DNA of 63,076 nt from Candidatus Roizmanbacteria bacterium (GTDB lineage Bacteria; Patescibacteriota; Microgenomatia; UBA1406; GWC2-37-13), in the NCBI GenBank assembly GCA_013335175.1, contig JAAXWC010000008.1, forward strand, positions 1-63,076. Direction: 5' to 3'. Made by a program: the position numbers and the translations under genes. The notes beneath the pieces were generated by a model. The model did no database searches. It was given only the letters and a program-made list of their open reading frames with translations, and had not been told where the DNA came from. The first letter of the stretch is position 1, and every line of letters starts with the position of its first letter. Shown one piece after another: positions 24,977 to 34,078 of the stretch.

Positions 24977-26086
24977 AAAGTCATTTTCCTGAACCACAGG
25001 AGGCTCCGGGGCTGCTTTGCTCACGGAAGGGGGGGATACGGGAGTGGGAGAATTCGAAGATAAAACGTTTGCAAAACCTTCTCCGGTTGTATTTGTTTCG
25101 TGTTTTCGTTGAAATCTGAAAAGATTTAGTTTATTTTCATCAAATTTTGTGGCGATTACCGTTACTTTTACCTGATCCATCATGGTATCATCGATCACTG
25201 CACCAAAAATTATATCTGCATCAGCGTCGACCGTTTTCTGAATGAGTGATGCCGCTTCATCAATTTCAGACATACTCAAGTCCTGGCCACCCACCACATT
25301 AAACAGAATACCACGAGCTCCTTCTATCGAGGTTTCAAGAAGCGGTGAAGCAATTGCCTGCTTCATAGCGGTAACTGCACGGCCTTCGCCATTGGCAACT
25401 CCAATTCCCATCAAAGCAGTACCCGCATTACTCATAACGGTACGAACATCCGCAAAATCCACGTTAATAAGTCCGGGCAGGGTAATAAGTTCTGCAATTC
25501 CCTTTACGCCCTGATGTAAAACAGAGTCAATTTTTTTAAATGCATCTAAAACAGGAGTTTTTTTGTCAATAACCTGAAGAATTTTTTGATTCGGAACGAT
25601 AATTAGGGTGTCAACATGGTCTTTCAGACGACTAATACCATTTTCTGCTGAGATGCTTCGTTTTGCACCTTCGAACATAAAGGGTTTTGTAACAACCGCA
25701 ACGGTCAAAGCCCCCGACTCGCGCGCTACCTCTGCAACAACGGGAGAGGCTCCCGTACCAGTTCCTCCGCCTTCTCCACAGGTAATAAAAACCATATCCG
25801 CACCTGCTAATTCTTCTTTTAGTTTTTCGCGAGACTCTTCAGCCGCCTGTCTTCCGACTTCTGGATCTCCACCAGAACCTAACCCCTTGGTTAGATTGTC
25901 TCCAATTTGAATTTTAAGTTCGGCTTTGTTGTGAAGAAGCGCCTGTGCGTCGGTATTTACAGCCACAAACTCAACGCCGGGAATTCCACCTTCGTTTATC
26001 ATGGAAGAAATTGCGTTACCGCCTCCCCCTCCAACTCCGATTACTTTGATACGTGCAGCCTGTCCTGCATGTGGTTTTATTAACAT
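24920..26086 (-). CDS. ftsZ: Cell division GTPase FtsZ
   Basis: This 388-residue tubulin homologue forms the division ring. GTP-binding signatures are GVGGGGGNAISSM (about residues 17-29), the tubulin signature GEGGGTGTGASPVV (about 103-116), and the T7-type NVDFADVRT. After the core comes a short Pro/Ser-rich linker, then the conserved tail FDVPAFLRKRNK, which in other FtsZ proteins binds FtsA. It is the last gene of the long division and wall operon, four bases after ftsA. The final 57 bases overlap the convergent HD gene. Confidence 0.97.
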   Translation of the reverse strand: MLIKPHAGQAARIKVIGVGGGGGNAISSMINEGGIPGVEFVAVNTDAQALLHNKAELKIQIGDNLTKGLGSGGDPEVGRQAAEESREKLKEELAGADMVFITCGEGGGTGTGASPVVAEVARESGALTVAVVTKPFMFEGAKRSISAENGISRLKDHVDTLIIVPNQKILQVIDKKTPVLDAFKKIDSVLHQGVKGIAELITLPGLINVDFADVRTVMSNAGTALMGIGVANGEGRAVTAMKQAIASPLLETSIEGARGILFNVVGGQDLSMSEIDEAASLIQKTVDADADIIFGAVIDDTMMDQVKVTVIATKFDENKLNLFRFQRKHETNTTGEGFANVLSSNSPTPVSPPSVSKAAPEPPVVQENDFLDDDSEFDVPAFLRKRNK

Positions 26087-26089
26087 ACG

Positions 26090-27361
26090 TTATGGCATAA
26101 ATTGTTTAAACATACTTTTTATCTTTCCGAACGAAAAATCAAACGAAAAATCCTTAAATAGGCGCGTAAATTTCATACTACTGCCCTGGTCATCCATTAT
26201 ATGGCTCTTTGAGCATAAAATCAAGCCGATGGTCGATGCGTACTGTGGATCGAGTATTTCATCTACTAAACCGGTTACCTTATCGGGCACTCCAATCCGT
26301 ATCGGAAGTCCCACCATTCGCTTTCCCGCCTCAATCATTCCGGCAGTTAATGCACCGCCACCAGTAATAATAAGGCCCGACGGTATCTGTTTCTCAAACC
26401 CGCTTTTTTCTATTTCATCCTCAATACAACGATATATTTCCTCGAGTCGTGGCCAAATAATTCCTTCCAGAATATTTTTTGCGGTTACATCGGGAAGAGC
26501 TTCGGGTATCTGCAATTCAGACAATGCAATTGCCTCACCCTTTTTATGATGAATATCAGTGAAAACCGAAACTTTTTTACTTAAAAATAATTTAATTTTA
26601 TCTGCAGATTGCAAGGAAACGCGAAGCCCAACGGCAATATCATTGGATATATGCTTTGCTCCGATTGGTATTGAGGCAGAGTATGAAAGCGCGCCATCTA
26701 CATAGATACAAATATCTGTTTTTCCCCCACCGATATCCACAACAGCTACGCCCAAATCTTTCTCTGTTTCGGTTAAAACAGCTTCAGAAGCTGCTAATCC
26801 TGAAAAAACAAACCCGGCATTTTCAATACCAAGGTCTGAAAGACAACGATCAATATTTTTTAAATTTGTTGAAGACGCGGTAATAATGTGCGTGTCTACC
26901 TCTAAACGAACGCCGCTCATACCGATTGCATTCTTGATACCAGACTGCCCATCAACACTATATTCTCGCGGAGAAACCTCAATAATCTGGCGCGTAGTAG
27001 AAAGCGAAATTGCGCGTGCTGCGTCGATAACGCGTTCGACGTCTGCCCCCACAATTTCTCCTTGTGGATTAGAGACTGCCACAACCCCATGGGAATTTAA
27101 AGAAGAAATATGGGGCCCACCGACAGAAACATACGCTCTGTTTATCTTATGTCCCGCCATTCGTTCAGCCTTATCTACACTTTCATCTATAGCTGCTGAA
27201 ACTTCATCAATATCGACAATCAGTCCTTTTTTTACACCACGTGAAGCGGTCGTATTAAATCCAATAATACGGATTTCATCGGTATCTTTTGCCTGTATGG
27301 CAACAACAGTTGCAATCTTTGAACTCCCGATATCTATACCGCAAATGTGTGTATCAGTCAT
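26090..27361 (-). CDS. ftsA: Cell division protein FtsA
   Basis: This 423-residue actin-fold ATPase tethers FtsZ to the membrane. The phosphate-1 motif is CGIDIGSSKIATVVA at the N-terminus, phosphate-2 VVDIGGGKTDICIY (about residue 205), and the adenosine motif IITGGGALTAGM. A 1C subdomain follows the first strand. The C-terminal 25 residues (FTRLFKDFSFDFSFGKIKSMF) form an amphipathic helix suited to membrane targeting. It sits between ftsQ (eight-base gap) and ftsZ. Confidence 0.95.
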   Translation of the reverse strand: MTDTHICGIDIGSSKIATVVAIQAKDTDEIRIIGFNTTASRGVKKGLIVDIDEVSAAIDESVDKAERMAGHKINRAYVSVGGPHISSLNSHGVVAVSNPQGEIVGADVERVIDAARAISLSTTRQIIEVSPREYSVDGQSGIKNAIGMSGVRLEVDTHIITASSTNLKNIDRCLSDLGIENAGFVFSGLAASEAVLTETEKDLGVAVVDIGGGKTDICIYVDGALSYSASIPIGAKHISNDIAVGLRVSLQSADKIKLFLSKKVSVFTDIHHKKGEAIALSELQIPEALPDVTAKNILEGIIWPRLEEIYRCIEDEIEKSGFEKQIPSGLIITGGGALTAGMIEAGKRMVGLPIRIGVPDKVTGLVDEILDPQYASTIGLILCSKSHIMDDQGSSMKFTRLFKDFSFDFSFGKIKSMFKQFMP

Positions 27362-27369
27362 GTATTAAA

Positions 27370-28146
27370 TTATTTTTGAATTTCTATAACCGGTTTATCA
27401 AACCGAAAATCGAGTTTCGTATACTCTTTTCCCTGAACTTTTAACTGTTTCAAAATTGCCTCAAGCTGATATTCCTGAAGAGAAATATCACCATCAGAGG
27501 AAAAAACATATTCTTTTCCCTCACCTTTACATGCTATCATATGAAAACTACTAATATCAACAGTATCAACAACAACACCTAAATCTGAGAGTTTCTGCGA
27601 AAGATTTAAAGCTGCCTCTATATCTTCGTAATCGATATGGATCCCCAGTTGAATTTGTTCATACGGAAGAGATTCATAATAGGTAATCAAGGGAAATCCT
27701 TGTGGCTTTTCGTGTGTTTTTTCTATAACTCGTGCCTTTGTTGAGAGAATATAATATCCATTTTTGACCGTCAGCGCGGCAACCGGAGTTGAGAGCTCTA
27801 CATCAAGTCGCAGAGTATACGGATAAACTTTTGATACCTTTACCGACTCTACGAGAGCGTTTTTCTTTGTGATACTTTTTGCAACCTCTTGCTCTGATAT
27901 AAGAAAAATACTTTGGTTGTAGTATTCTCGCGTGCCAACGATAGAATTATTTTCAGGATCAGCAATATGAATTTCAATTCGTGCAATAGTAAACCAGGTA
28001 AAAAAAAGGCATAATCCCCAAATACAACCGATGGTAGCAAAAAAAAGACCAACAACAATGAACCCCTTAGCGAGGAAGAATCTCGAGGATACGCGCTGCC
28101 GCGTTACCAAAATAAAATGGTTCAAATTTGCTAAAGTTGCTTTCAT
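27370..28146 (-). CDS. ftsQ: Cell division protein FtsQ/DivIB
   Basis: This 258-residue bitopic protein starts at ATG 28146. It has a basic cytoplasmic segment, one membrane helix (about residues 28-52), and a periplasm-side POTRA-type domain with VKVSKVYPYTLRLDVELSTPVAAL. An FtsQ-type beta domain ends near LDFRFDKPVIEIQK. FtsQ links early and late divisome proteins. The N-terminus overlaps murG by 80 bases (104 if the GTG at 28170 is used), a long overlap for an operon. I see no frameshift, and both proteins look complete. Confidence 0.85.
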   Translation of the reverse strand: MKATLANLNHFILVTRQRVSSRFFLAKGFIVVGLFFATIGCIWGLCLFFTWFTIARIEIHIADPENNSIVGTREYYNQSIFLISEQEVAKSITKKNALVESVKVSKVYPYTLRLDVELSTPVAALTVKNGYYILSTKARVIEKTHEKPQGFPLITYYESLPYEQIQLGIHIDYEDIEAALNLSQKLSDLGVVVDTVDISSFHMIACKGEGKEYVFSSDGDISLQEYQLEAILKQLKVQGKEYTKLDFRFDKPVIEIQK

Positions 28147-29176
28147 AATCTTTCTGATGTGTGTAAACACTCTGAATGAGCTTTAATAGCTCTTCAGGTG
28201 TCCCCGTTTGTTCAAAAACTTCCCCTGTTCCCTTCTGCTTAAATTCCGTTGCGTGGAGCCGTTGTTCATTGTTGGCAGACCAGGGTAAGGGAATAAAAAT
28301 AGTTGGTATTTTTAAGGATACCATTTCAAAGAAGGTATTGGCACCTGCTCGTGAAACAGCAATATCTGTATGGGCATAAATAGCACCAATTTCATCACTA
28401 GAAAAATGAGGAGCAAGCATATAGTGAGCACTTATTTCTGGAGGAAGTGACTGCTTCAGTTTCAGTAATCGTGCATAATCGTCGTATTCTTTTCCGTTAC
28501 CGGTTTGGTGAATCACACAGAAGGTATCTAATAGCTTTGGTACAATCGCTTCTATCAGCACGTTAATACTATGAGCCCCAAGAGAGCCTCCCGTAATCGT
28601 GAGAACAGGTTTTTCCGATGGAAGCTCAAATGCTGTATCTTTTACTTCAAACAGCTGAGAACGAAGAGGATTCCCTGTTTCCAGCACGGTTCTATTTTTG
28701 GGGAAAAAACGCCGCGACGACGGAAACGAAATACAGATTGTTTTTGCGAAACGAGCGCTTATTCTATTGGCCAACCCCGGATGCATTGTCTGTTCGTGTA
28801 TTACAGAAGGGATACGAAGGAGAGCACCCATTGTTACAATTGGCAGACCAAGATAACCTCCAAAACTCAAAATACAATCCGGCTTCGACCTTCTGAGTAT
28901 TTTGTATGCGCGATAAAACCCGAATGGGATGCGAACGAACTGCACAAATGAAGCAAAGGAAAAAAACCGGGTAAAACGGCCTGCTTTTAAATGAAAAAAA
29001 GAAATTTTTCTCTTTTTAATTTCTTGAAATTCCAATGAAAGCTCTTTGTCTTTATAATTTGCATATTTTCTTCCGACGAATAAAATTTTATATCTCTGCT
29101 TATCCGACTTTTCAAGTTCGTCAATTACTGCAAGTGCTGGTGTTAAATGGCCCCCTGTGATAAGTAATTTTCTCAT
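28067..29176 (-). CDS. murG: UDP-GlcNAc:lipid I GlcNAc transferase MurG
   Basis: This 369-residue GT28 enzyme converts lipid I to lipid II at the inner membrane face. The N-terminal loop is reduced: GGHLTPALAVIDEL replaces the usual GGTGGH-x-PA start. Other landmarks are SFGGYLGLP (about residue 105), IHEQTMHPGLANR, TGGSLGAHSIN, and SRAGANTFFEMVSLKIPTIFIPLP (about residues 282-305). It lies between ftsW and ftsQ in the dcw operon, the usual order. Confidence 0.95.
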   Translation of the reverse strand: MRKLLITGGHLTPALAVIDELEKSDKQRYKILFVGRKYANYKDKELSLEFQEIKKRKISFFHLKAGRFTRFFSFASFVQFVRIPFGFYRAYKILRRSKPDCILSFGGYLGLPIVTMGALLRIPSVIHEQTMHPGLANRISARFAKTICISFPSSRRFFPKNRTVLETGNPLRSQLFEVKDTAFELPSEKPVLTITGGSLGAHSINVLIEAIVPKLLDTFCVIHQTGNGKEYDDYARLLKLKQSLPPEISAHYMLAPHFSSDEIGAIYAHTDIAVSRAGANTFFEMVSLKIPTIFIPLPWSANNEQRLHATEFKQKGTGEVFEQTGTPEELLKLIQSVYTHQKDYESNFSKFEPFYFGNAAARILEILPR

Positions 29177-29191
29177 ATTTGGTATTGTAAC

Positions 29192-30295
29192 TTATTCACG
29201 GGTTTTTGCAATGTTTAAAACAATTCCCATAAGGAGAAAGGAAGTAAGCATATTAGATCCTCCATACGAAATAAACGGGAGAGGCACCCCCGTTAACGGG
29301 ACCAAACCTACCATCGAGGAGAGATTGGTAATAATTTGCAGACTAAAAAAAGCAAAAATACCACCAGAAAGCAGACGACCAAAACTATCGCTTATTGACC
29401 GATGTACCACATACAACTGGTAAATAAAAAATATAAATGCGAAAATAAGTAAACTTGAGCCAACAAAGCCTACTTCTTCACCAATGATAGCAAATATAGA
29501 ATCGGTATGAGCCTCGGGTAAAAACAAATATTTTTGCCGTGAAGCTCCAAATCCCTGTCCAAATAACCCGCCATTGTGAAGCGATATGAAAATCTGGCTA
29601 ATGTGATAAGCGATACCATTTGTGTCCTGAGAAGGATCAAAAAATGCAAGCAGCCGTTTAAAACGATAGGGTGATGTTTTTATCAAAACGAGAATCCCAA
29701 CCGCTGCCGCCGGTAATAAATACAAAAGATAGCGAAGTTCGCGTCCAGCCAGAAAATAGATGGTAATACTGAGGAAAAAGATGATGATTGCTGTGCCCAT
29801 ATCTGGTTGCATCATAATCAGAAACATGAGCGTTCCCAAAAGTGCCAAAAATGGTACAAATTTTTTCCCTTTTGGCTGTGAAAACCACGACGAGAGATAG
29901 AGAATGCTCGCAAACTTTGCAAACTCGGTAGGTTGCAAATTAAAAAAACCTAGATCGATCCATCGACGCGCGCCCCCCACTTTAGATCCAACATGAGGCA
30001 ATAAAACTACCAGGAGGAGAATAATGGTAACTGCCATTGAAGCAAACGAAAAGGAAAAAAGATGCCGATAGTTTATCTTAGAAACAACAGCCATTATTAC
30101 CACACCTAAGACAATCCAAACTGCCTGGAGTTTTAAATAATGAAAACTATCCCCCGTTTCACTAAATGCCCGAACCGAAGAAGATTCAAACACAAAAAAT
30201 AACCCTGCTACTGCCAACACAATAGGGAGAAAAAACAGAACCGGAGTTACACGTTTTGATGGAGTGCTAATTCGATGACGAGAACGTTTGAACAC
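29192..30295 (-). CDS. ftsW: SEDS lipid II polymerase FtsW
   Basis: This 367-residue SEDS protein has about ten membrane helices and a basic N-terminus. Hallmarks are VGGARRWIDLGFFNLQPTEFAK (about residues 105-125), MMQPDMGTAIIIF, GQGFGASRQKYLFLPEAHTDSIFAIIGEE, and the C-terminal PLTGVPLPFISYGGSNML. Its position between murD and murG identifies it as the septal FtsW rather than RodA. It appears to start at a GTG (30295). It is part of the 12-gene operon. Confidence 0.93.
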   Translation of the reverse strand: MFKRSRHRISTPSKRVTPVLFFLPIVLAVAGLFFVFESSSVRAFSETGDSFHYLKLQAVWIVLGVVIMAVVSKINYRHLFSFSFASMAVTIILLLVVLLPHVGSKVGGARRWIDLGFFNLQPTEFAKFASILYLSSWFSQPKGKKFVPFLALLGTLMFLIMMQPDMGTAIIIFFLSITIYFLAGRELRYLLYLLPAAAVGILVLIKTSPYRFKRLLAFFDPSQDTNGIAYHISQIFISLHNGGLFGQGFGASRQKYLFLPEAHTDSIFAIIGEEVGFVGSSLLIFAFIFFIYQLYVVHRSISDSFGRLLSGGIFAFFSLQIITNLSSMVGLVPLTGVPLPFISYGGSNMLTSFLLMGIVLNIAKTRE

Positions 30296-30314
30296 AAAAA
30301 AATTCGTTTAATTA

Positions 30315-31673
30315 TTAAATACTCCGAGCAAGCCGGGTAAATTCTTCCCCTCGATGAAATTCGTTTTGAAACATAGCAAACGAAGTTGCACCGGGTGAAA
30401 ATAATACATATGAAGGCGAAGAAATACGCTGTGCACGTCGATACGATTCGTTAACCGCTTCTTCAAAATTTTCAAAAACCGGAGTTACCGCGTCGCCAAA
30501 CCGTTTCTTGAGTTCCGGATATATTTTATCGGTAAAATCTCCCTTTAAAACAACAATTGATTGCACCGATGCTAACGATTCCATTAAACCATCTATCGGA
30601 AGCCCTTTGTCATTTCCCCCCATAATAAGTACCGTTGGTTTATCAACAAACGTTTTTAGAGCCGTTATGAGAGCAATTGGGGTTGTTGAGGCACTGTCAT
30701 TAATAAACTGAGTGGTTCCCTTTTCTGCTACCACCTGTTGACGGTACGGCAATCCATTACAATGAACAAGCGACTGAATTGCCTGTTCTTCCGGCAATCG
30801 TAAAAATTTTGCAACCTGGAGTGCAACTGCCGCATTCTCCTGATTGTGTGTCCCCCGCAGGGAATCGAGAGGATGCGGAAAATCGTTTTTTGTAACAAAA
30901 TGAGGAGCAACCGGAGGAGTGTAGTCTTTTAAAAATGTCTCTACACTTTTATTTGCGGTAAAAAAATTCCCTGGTTTTTGATAGGCAAAAATGGCTGTTT
31001 TATCGTACAAATAATCTTCTAATGTTTTGTAGTAGTTGAGATGATCGGGATAAAAATTGGTAAAAACTGCAATGTCTGGTGAAATTTTTTTTCGATGAAA
31101 GTCTGACAATTGAAACGATGAGAGCTCCATAACAACAATATCCCTGGATGTTACCTTTTCAAGCAACGATATGGTAGAAATTTGGGCCACATTGCCTGCC
31201 AAATATGCCGTCAGTCCTGCGTTTTGTACCATCTCAAAGATCATCTGTGTCGTTGTCGATTTGCCACGGGTACCTGTTATTCCTATCGTCCGCGAGGGGT
31301 TGAAAAGCATAAAGAAAGAAACTTCCATTTCGACCGGGATACCAAGGGATTGAGCTTTTTTAAGTTCCGGCAAATCCCAAGGGACTGATGGCCCCTTAAA
31401 AATAAGATCTACCTTCTCAAAATCTTCTCCCCTGTGCCCACCCAAATGAAACACGATCTGAGGATACTCTTTCAGTTTTTGAATGGATTCTTTTAACGCT
31501 TCCTCTGTTTTGATATCGGTAACTACTACCTGCGCTCCCATGCGAGCCGCAAAACCAGCGACTCCAATTCCTCCCCCATTTCTTCCCAGACCAACCACAA
31601 GCACCCGTTTATCTTGCAATACCGCTCGTACCTTTTCTAGTGGTGATTTTTCCATATATTCTATTTGTACCAT
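30315..31673 (-). CDS. murD: UDP-MurNAc-L-alanine:D-glutamate ligase MurD
   Basis: This 452-residue Mur ligase starts at ATG 31673, 20 bases after mraY; the open frame extends 36 codons further upstream inside mraY. The N-terminal Rossmann part has VLVVGLGRNGGGIGVAGF. The ATP loop reads GITGTRGKSTTTQM, where Asn of the usual GTNGKST is Arg. Later motifs are FTNFYPDHLNYYKTLEDY, NDSASTTPIALITAL and ILIMGGNDKG. It adds D-Glu to UDP-MurNAc-L-Ala in the cytosol. The order mraY-murD-ftsW-murG is the classical dcw order. Confidence 0.95.
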   Translation of the reverse strand: MVQIEYMEKSPLEKVRAVLQDKRVLVVGLGRNGGGIGVAGFAARMGAQVVVTDIKTEEALKESIQKLKEYPQIVFHLGGHRGEDFEKVDLIFKGPSVPWDLPELKKAQSLGIPVEMEVSFFMLFNPSRTIGITGTRGKSTTTQMIFEMVQNAGLTAYLAGNVAQISTISLLEKVTSRDIVVMELSSFQLSDFHRKKISPDIAVFTNFYPDHLNYYKTLEDYLYDKTAIFAYQKPGNFFTANKSVETFLKDYTPPVAPHFVTKNDFPHPLDSLRGTHNQENAAVALQVAKFLRLPEEQAIQSLVHCNGLPYRQQVVAEKGTTQFINDSASTTPIALITALKTFVDKPTVLIMGGNDKGLPIDGLMESLASVQSIVVLKGDFTDKIYPELKKRFGDAVTPVFENFEEAVNESYRRAQRISSPSYVLFSPGATSFAMFQNEFHRGEEFTRLARSI

Positions 31674-31693
31674 AATTCTCTGGCCAACGGTAC

Positions 31694-32731
31694 TTACTTC
31701 ATAAACGCGATCATCAAACCGAAGAGAGAAAAAACAATTGAGAGGATCCAGAAGCGCATAACAATTTTTGGTTCTTCCCACCCATTTCGTTGCAGAAGCA
31801 AATGAATTGGAGAAACCGGCATAATTTTTCGTTTCAGAAAACGTTTTGAAAGCAACTGTACAAGCGAAGATGCTATTTCTATTACAAAAATACCGCCGAT
31901 AATTGGCAGTGCAAACACCTTCCCGAGAATAAGCCCCACAACTGCAAAGGTCGCTCCGAAAGAAAGAGCACCGGTATCGCCCAAAAATATACGAGCCGGA
32001 TAAATATTAAAGTACAAAAAGGCAACGAGCCCACCAAGCCAAATAGCTATGAAAATCGAGGTGGGAACGTCTATAATCGTTCGGGCTACAATCCAAAACG
32101 CAGTAATGGCAATCATCAGCACTCCCGAAGCCAATCCATCCAAACCGTCGGTAATATTCACCGCATTGGCGAATGCAACAATAACAAATGCAGCAAAGAC
32201 GATATAAAAAACACCAGGCTGAAACAGTCCAAGAAATGGGACATAAATAATGTCAATTTTAAGATCTGAATAGAGCCAGTACGCAATAATAAGAGCAAGA
32301 ATTACCTCCAGTATAAGTTTTGCTCGCATCCGCAATCCAAAGAATCCATTTTTTTTCCAGAAAAATATTTTAGATAAATCGTCATAAATTCCCAAAAGGG
32401 CAAAACTAATGAAAGAAAAAAGAAGAATTTTTATCTCGGCTAAAACGGATGGGTAACTCGTACTTAATGGTTTGTTTATGAAGGTAAAAAATAACAAAAA
32501 GTAACAAAACAGTAAAGTGGTAAGAACAATAATCAAAATACCTCCACCTACAGGCGTGCCTTGTTTGTGCTGGTGGAACTTGTCAAAAATCGGGGTTGGT
32601 TTGTTGAATGCATCTTTTGTCTTTTGGGTTGCCCGCTGAAATTTTAGTTTATATAAAAAGTTAATAAAAGGGATGATAAGGAGAAAATGGACTAAACAAG
32701 ACACAAATCCGGCAAACAAATACAGCGACAT
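31694..32731 (-). CDS. mraY: Phospho-MurNAc-pentapeptide translocase MraY
   Basis: This 345-residue membrane enzyme with about ten helices makes lipid I from UDP-MurNAc-pentapeptide and undecaprenyl phosphate. Family landmarks present are TPVGGGILI (about residue 61), the catalytic aspartate region NAVNITDGLDGLASG (about 190-204), and DTGALSFGA (about 254-262). The conserved triple-histidine loop (PIHHH in other MraY) reads VSPIHLLLQRNGW, keeping only the first histidine. It follows dgkA by seven bases. Confidence 0.93.
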   Translation of the reverse strand: MSLYLFAGFVSCLVHFLLIIPFINFLYKLKFQRATQKTKDAFNKPTPIFDKFHQHKQGTPVGGGILIIVLTTLLFCYFLLFFTFINKPLSTSYPSVLAEIKILLFSFISFALLGIYDDLSKIFFWKKNGFFGLRMRAKLILEVILALIIAYWLYSDLKIDIIYVPFLGLFQPGVFYIVFAAFVIVAFANAVNITDGLDGLASGVLMIAITAFWIVARTIIDVPTSIFIAIWLGGLVAFLYFNIYPARIFLGDTGALSFGATFAVVGLILGKVFALPIIGGIFVIEIASSLVQLLSKRFLKRKIMPVSPIHLLLQRNGWEEPKIVMRFWILSIVFSLFGLMIAFMK

Positions 32732-32738
32732 AAAGATG

Positions 32739-33104
32739 TTATACGAAATGAATAAACAAAAGAATCTTCGGAACGTAAATCATGATAGCAACAATAGTTG
32801 CCGCAACAGCAAAGAAAAGCATTGCGCCTGCGGCTAAATCCTTGGTAATTTTTAGATCCTCTCGCCATTTGGTATCTATGGCATCGGATGCTTTTTCAAT
32901 GGAAGTATTTAATGTTTCGATAGTAAGCCCAACCCCAATAAGAGAAATAACAATCATAAACTCAGTGTAGCTGATTTGAAATAAAAATCCACCGACAATA
33001 GCCAATAACGAAAGTAAGAAATGAATACGGTAGTTTGGTTGTGTTCGAAGTGCCCAGATAATTCCATCATAGGCGTGTTTTATCGATATGGCATGACGTT
33101 TCAT
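32739..33104 (-). CDS. dgkA: Diacylglycerol/undecaprenol kinase family protein
   Basis: This 121-residue DgkA-family enzyme has an N-terminal amphipathic segment and three membrane helices. It carries the family's acidic signature ETLNTSIEKASDAID (about residues 63-77). In Gram-positive-type bacteria such enzymes phosphorylate undecaprenol, regenerating the carrier used by MraY; placement just upstream of mraY fits that role. It starts inside the end of yvcK with a four-base overlap. Confidence 0.9.
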   Translation of the reverse strand: MKRHAISIKHAYDGIIWALRTQPNYRIHFLLSLLAIVGGFLFQISYTEFMIVISLIGVGLTIETLNTSIEKASDAIDTKWREDLKITKDLAAGAMLFFAVAATIVAIMIYVPKILLFIHFV

Positions 33105-34078
33105 GGTGATACAACCTGGTTTACCAATGTTGCTAACTTTTCCGAATCATGGCGCAAAATGCTCCGGTGCAAATCATCTGATTTTGACTGCACAAAGGGA
33201 CTCCGATCTATAATGTCTCCGGTTAGAATCTTCCCGGTGTAACCTCGTTTTTTTAAATCATCAATTACGAGTTCCTCATTATTCTCTTTATACCATTCTA
33301 ATATATCTTGAGGAATTTCGCCATGATGCATAATAACCGCGTCGGGCATTTTCCCAATATAGCTTGCAAGAGTCGTAACATGATCGTATGCCGTAAATCC
33401 GTTGGTTTGAAAGAGCTTGGTCATTAGATTTACAATAAAAACAATCTGAGCCTGCGATTTCATGAATGCTTCTTTCATACCTTTCGTTAGACAAATGGGT
33501 ACGATACTGGTGTAAAGATCTCCCGGACCAATCACCACAACATCAGACTTCGCAATTCTTTTTTTTGCATGCTCGGTAGCTTCCACTTCCGGCTCGAGAT
33601 ATGTTTTTAAAATTTTGCCTTTATCATGGGTATTTTCGTCAATATTCCCTTCGCCTATGAGCGTCTCTCCATTTTCAAACTCAGCACACAGATGAGCTTT
33701 TTGAAATGTAACGGGAAGTACCTTTCCTTTTGTTTTGAGAACATGACTTGCTGCTTTTAAAACATCTTCATAATTGCTTGTTACTTTTTCTAACGCAGAT
33801 AAAAAAATATTTCCAAAGTTGTGCCCTTTTAAATCACCATTTTCAAATCGATAAAGGAACAGTTTTCTCCAGAGCTCTGGAGCATCAGAAAGGGCTACGA
33901 GGCACTGCCTCAAATCTCCGGGCGGGAGTACTTCTAGTTGGTCTCTGAGTCTTCCTGTAGAACCCCCGGAATCCATCATGGAAACAATAACACCCAAATC
34001 AATATCATCATATTTTTTTAATCCAGAAAGGGAAATAAAAGTCCCCGTCCCCCCACCGATAACAGTTATTTTTTTCAT
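33101..34078 (-). CDS. yvcK: YvcK/GlmR-type CofD-like protein
   Basis: This 325-residue protein begins with the nucleotide-sugar-binding loop ITVIGGGTGTFISLSGLKKY and the SMMDSGGSTGRLRDQL segment. These define the YvcK/GlmR branch of the CofD superfamily; it also has DVVVIGPGDLYTSIVPICL. GlmR binds UDP-GlcNAc and stimulates entry into wall precursor synthesis in Bacillus. Here it lies directly after murA, which consumes UDP-GlcNAc, with a four-base stop/start overlap. A regulatory role in wall synthesis is inferred from that context. Confidence 0.92.
   Translation of the reverse strand: MKKITVIGGGTGTFISLSGLKKYDDIDLGVIVSMMDSGGSTGRLRDQLEVLPPGDLRQCLVALSDAPELWRKLFLYRFENGDLKGHNFGNIFLSALEKVTSNYEDVLKAASHVLKTKGKVLPVTFQKAHLCAEFENGETLIGEGNIDENTHDKGKILKTYLEPEVEATEHAKKRIAKSDVVVIGPGDLYTSIVPICLTKGMKEAFMKSQAQIVFIVNLMTKLFQTNGFTAYDHVTTLASYIGKMPDAVIMHHGEIPQDILEWYKENNEELVIDDLKKRGYTGKILTGDIIDRSPFVQSKSDDLHRSILRHDSEKLATLVNQVVSP

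Noticed and set aside
28571-28951. 126-codon frame antisense to murG
   Set aside because: Low-complexity basic peptide in a frame opposite a certain gene; no promoter or motif.
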